Positions 32,125-34,072 of a stretch of DNA of 34,072 nucleotides are shown here, piece after piece (within the stretch, counting starts at the first letter, position 1; each line of letters starts with the position of its first letter). The notes below the pieces were generated by a model, which searched no databases, had not been told where the DNA came from, and worked only from the letters and a program-made list of their open reading frames with translations. The DNA is from Burkholderiales bacterium. Lineage in GTDB: Bacteria; Pseudomonadota; Gammaproteobacteria; Burkholderiales; Burkholderiaceae_E. The DNA lies in the NCBI GenBank assembly GCA_020248665.1, contig JADCHE010000100.1:1-34072 (forward strand). Direction: 5' to 3'. Made by a program: the position numbers and the translations under genes.

Positions 32125-33381
32125 TCACGGATCCCTACGCGCCCGTTGAGGCTCGAACTCGCGCAGCAGCCGGATCTCCTCGCGCCACGCGGCGACCAGC
32201 CGGTCGCGCTCTGGATCGTGACCCTCATCGCGAACGCGCCGCTTGCGGAAGGCGAGTTCGTTCTGGGCGTTCACGATCGCCGCGGAGAGTGCGGGACGAA
32301 GCCGGTCGACACGTCGGGTGCGGAACATCCGGTCCCGCAGGATCTGCTCGTATTCAGTCGGGCTCACGGTCACGCCCACCTCTGTAGCGAGCTCTTCGTT
32401 GATCACGCGCCGTTCCCAGGCGCCGCTGCGCCACAGCGCCAGCGACATGAGAAGGACGAACGGGAGGAAGACGGTGAGCTCCAGCACGCTTGCCTCGAGC
32501 CACGCAGCGACGAACCCGATCTCGGACGGGCCTGCGCTCACGGGCGGAGGCTCGCCTGAGGCGGCGCCCTGGATCGCAGCGAGCAGGGGCAATGCATTGT
32601 TCACCGCATGCGCGCCGATCGCGGCTGCGAGCCCGAACAGGGGAGCAACGACCTTCAGCCAGCGCCGCCGGGTTTGCACCGCAACCCCCAGGGACGCGCC
32701 GAGGATCGCGGTGTACATCGCATGGCCACCGAGGCCGAACAGGGCGTAGCGCGAACCGAGCTGCTCACCCCATGGCGCGACGCCGTACTGCGCATATTCC
32801 TGCGCCACGTACAAGGGCGCTTCGAACCACGTGAAGCCGAGCCCGATGAGGGCGCCGTAGACGATGCCGTCGCGCATGTTGTCGAATTCGGCGCGCAGCA
32901 GGAAGAACAGCAACAGCAGGCCCAAGCCTTTCGTCACCTCCTCGACCAGCGGCGCGGCGAGCGGCGCGCCGAGGAGCATCGGCGCCTCCGGGCCCAGGAT
33001 CTCGAGCGCGAAGGGGTTGTGCTCGACCCATCGCGCGACGTTCGACAGGAGCGCGCCGTTGACGGGCAGCGCGAGACCGGTCGCCATGAACGCGCCCCAG
33101 AGAAACGCGGCGACGAACAGCCACGGGGTCTCGCGTTCGCGCCGATCCAGGTACCAGAGGATCGTCCATGGCACCGACGACATCACCGTCGACAGCGCGA
33201 GGGCAGCGATGAAGACATCGGTGACATCGTCGCGCAGCGACCCCAGGAAGGCGAGCAACGTCACCGCCACCGCAGCGAGCGATACGAGCAGCCACGCGCT
33301 GATGGTCAAGGCAACCGCGGTGTTGCGAAGCGGCGAGCCGAGCAGCAGAGGATCCAGCTCTCTTTGGCGGAGAAACCTCAT
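32125..33381 (-). CDS. PrsW-family intramembrane metalloprotease
   Basis: This 418-residue polytopic membrane protein is of the PrsW type. The family motifs are present: EEVTKG (EExxK), NMRDGIVYGALIGLGFTWFE (NxxDG...GFxxxE), HAMYTAILG and HAVNNA, lying in or near predicted helices. About eight membrane segments are visible, followed by a charged cytoplasmic tail (residues about 335-418). PrsW proteases cleave membrane proteins such as anti-sigma factors. The target here is unknown. Its C-terminal end abuts the right att repeat, so it is the first gene outside the element. It reads away from the IS remnant. Confidence 0.9.
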   Translation of the reverse strand: MRFLRQRELDPLLLGSPLRNTAVALTISAWLLVSLAAVAVTLLAFLGSLRDDVTDVFIAALALSTVMSSVPWTILWYLDRRERETPWLFVAAFLWGAFMATGLALPVNGALLSNVARWVEHNPFALEILGPEAPMLLGAPLAAPLVEEVTKGLGLLLLFFLLRAEFDNMRDGIVYGALIGLGFTWFEAPLYVAQEYAQYGVAPWGEQLGSRYALFGLGGHAMYTAILGASLGVAVQTRRRWLKVVAPLFGLAAAIGAHAVNNALPLLAAIQGAASGEPPPVSAGPSEIGFVAAWLEASVLELTVFLPFVLLMSLALWRSGAWERRVINEELATEVGVTVSPTEYEQILRDRMFRTRRVDRLRPALSAAIVNAQNELAFRKRRVRDEGHDPERDRLVAAWREEIRLLREFEPQRARRDP

Positions 33382-33503
33382 GGAGTGGCGTTCCGGGACG
33401 TGGTGTAGAAGCCGAGCGGTGAAGGCGGGCCCTTGCGGGGGCCATCGGTTCGTCCGGTAGGGTTGGAGTTACCAGGCTTCAACCAAACCGAGGAAACAAA
33501 CCG

Positions 33504-33780
33504 ATGCCCGACGACAGGATGGCATTGGCCGAACTGCTTGAGAAGGGCTCCGACGGGGATCTGCTGCGCGAGATGATTCGGCTTCATGGCGCAGCGCATG
33601 ATGAAGACCGACGTGCAGGCGCTGGTGGGCGCGGCCCCGGGCGAGAGAAGCGAGACGCGCGAGAACTGGCGCAATGGCTACCGCGATCGGACCTGGCACA
33701 CGCGCGCCGGAACGATCCCGCTGAAGATCCCGAAGCTGCGCTCGGGGAGCGACTTCCCGGGCTTTCTGGAGCCGCGACGC
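33504..33780 (+). pseudogene. IS256-family transposase, frameshifted and truncated
   Basis: The N-terminal 90 or so residues of a Mutator/IS256-type transposase are recognisable in two frames. [20 protein letters not shown] (33519-33578) is followed, after a one-base insertion near 33579, by [20 protein letters not shown] and then [20 protein letters not shown], ending FPGFLEPRR near 33780. Full-length enzymes are about 400 residues, so the catalytic DDE region is gone. Downstream sequence is unrelated. The IS end upstream (around 33390-33420) was not defined with certainty. Confidence 0.85.
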
Positions 33781-33924
33781 CCGATCAACGCTCCATGCGA
33801 CCGTGTACGCCTCGCCCCCTCGCCGGCGGCCGAGGCGCTGGATCGGTAGGCAGCCCGGTCGCCTGGCGGCAGTCCGGCCGCATCACGTTGCCGACCGGAG
33901 TGCCGGTGCAGCGCGCGGGCGGCG

Positions 33925-34071
33925 CTACGGAGGGGCCAGCGTGTTCATGATCTGGGAGGTGATCGCATCCTGTCCGGCCTGCGATTGACGATCCCGGATC
34001 GCGTTGCACTGGTGCTCGAGCGCATACCCAAGATCGACGTCCCGCCCCGGCACGTCCGGCCGCACGAAAGT
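33925..34071 (-). CDS. Unrecognised protein, C-terminal fragment (partial at right edge)
   Basis: A frame open to the right edge encodes about 48 residues, TFVRPDVPGRDVDLGYALEH, then QCNAIRDRQSQAGQDAITSQ and IMNTLAPP before TAG. The helical, Gln/Ala-rich composition with balanced charges looks like genuine protein rather than a shadow frame. I recognise no family. The 144 bp between this stop and the IS remnant show no gene. Confidence 0.5.
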   Translation of the reverse strand, partial: TFVRPDVPGRDVDLGYALEHQCNAIRDRQSQAGQDAITSQIMNTLAPP

Positions 34072-34072
34072 A

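Noticed and set aside
29784-32228. Minus-strand frame of 814 codons opposite the metallophosphoesterase
   Set aside because: It is a shadow frame. The plus-strand gene has all phosphoesterase motifs and a lipobox.

Overview
The window is a very GC-rich bacterial chromosome segment, most likely from a betaproteobacterium of the Burkholderiales. The pointers are the separate petA-petB-petC genes of the bc1 complex followed by sspA-sspB, the five-step histidine pathway using both HutF and HutG, and codon third positions that are almost always G or C in the core genes. No species can be named from sequence alone.

Positions 1-9935 form a histidine-utilisation region. On the minus strand hutC (GntR/UTRA repressor) is followed by an NMT1/TauA-like ABC binding protein and a permease cut by the window edge. 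Divergently, hutU-hutD-hutG encode urocanase, the HutD cupin and N-formylglutamate deformylase. Next come a minus-strand pair, hutI and a PAS-PAS histidine kinase whose start overlaps the hutI stop, and a divergent hutF. hutH is not in the window. A palindrome that looks like a HutC operator lies in the hutC-hutU gap.

Positions 9975-17172 are ordinary core genes: a DegS/DegQ-like protease, a Nif3-like protein whose start codon overlaps that of the protease gene, mscL, petABC, sspA, sspB and tRNA-Thr(TGT).

Positions about 17159-32122 look like an integrative element inserted at the 3' end of the tRNA. A P4-type tyrosine integrase starts just inside. A diverged copy of the tRNA end plus its downstream sequence recurs at 32049-32122, and paired GGGGGCAAC repeats occur at both ends. 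The left half carries an AlpA-like regulator, two small genes, a large primase/helicase-like replicase with phased CAGTGGGTT-type repeats in its 3' end, a Cys-containing protein, and a conserved overlapping pair of unknown function. There are no capsid, tail or conjugation genes, so it resembles a phage satellite or integrated plasmid-like element.

The right half (24515-31718) is cargo: a TetR regulator diverging from a compact five-gene operon for envelope proteins. These are a small secreted protein, a lipoprotein, a periplasmic type I sulfatase, a beta-barrel-like outer-membrane protein and a lipoprotein metallophosphoesterase. A perfect 7-2-7 palindrome, the probable TetR operator, lies between the two units. 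The likely joint role is hydrolysis of sulfate and phosphate esters at the envelope, but the substrate is not visible.

Beyond the element are a PrsW-type intramembrane protease, a frameshifted and truncated IS256-family transposase, and the C-terminal end of an unrecognised minus-strand gene.
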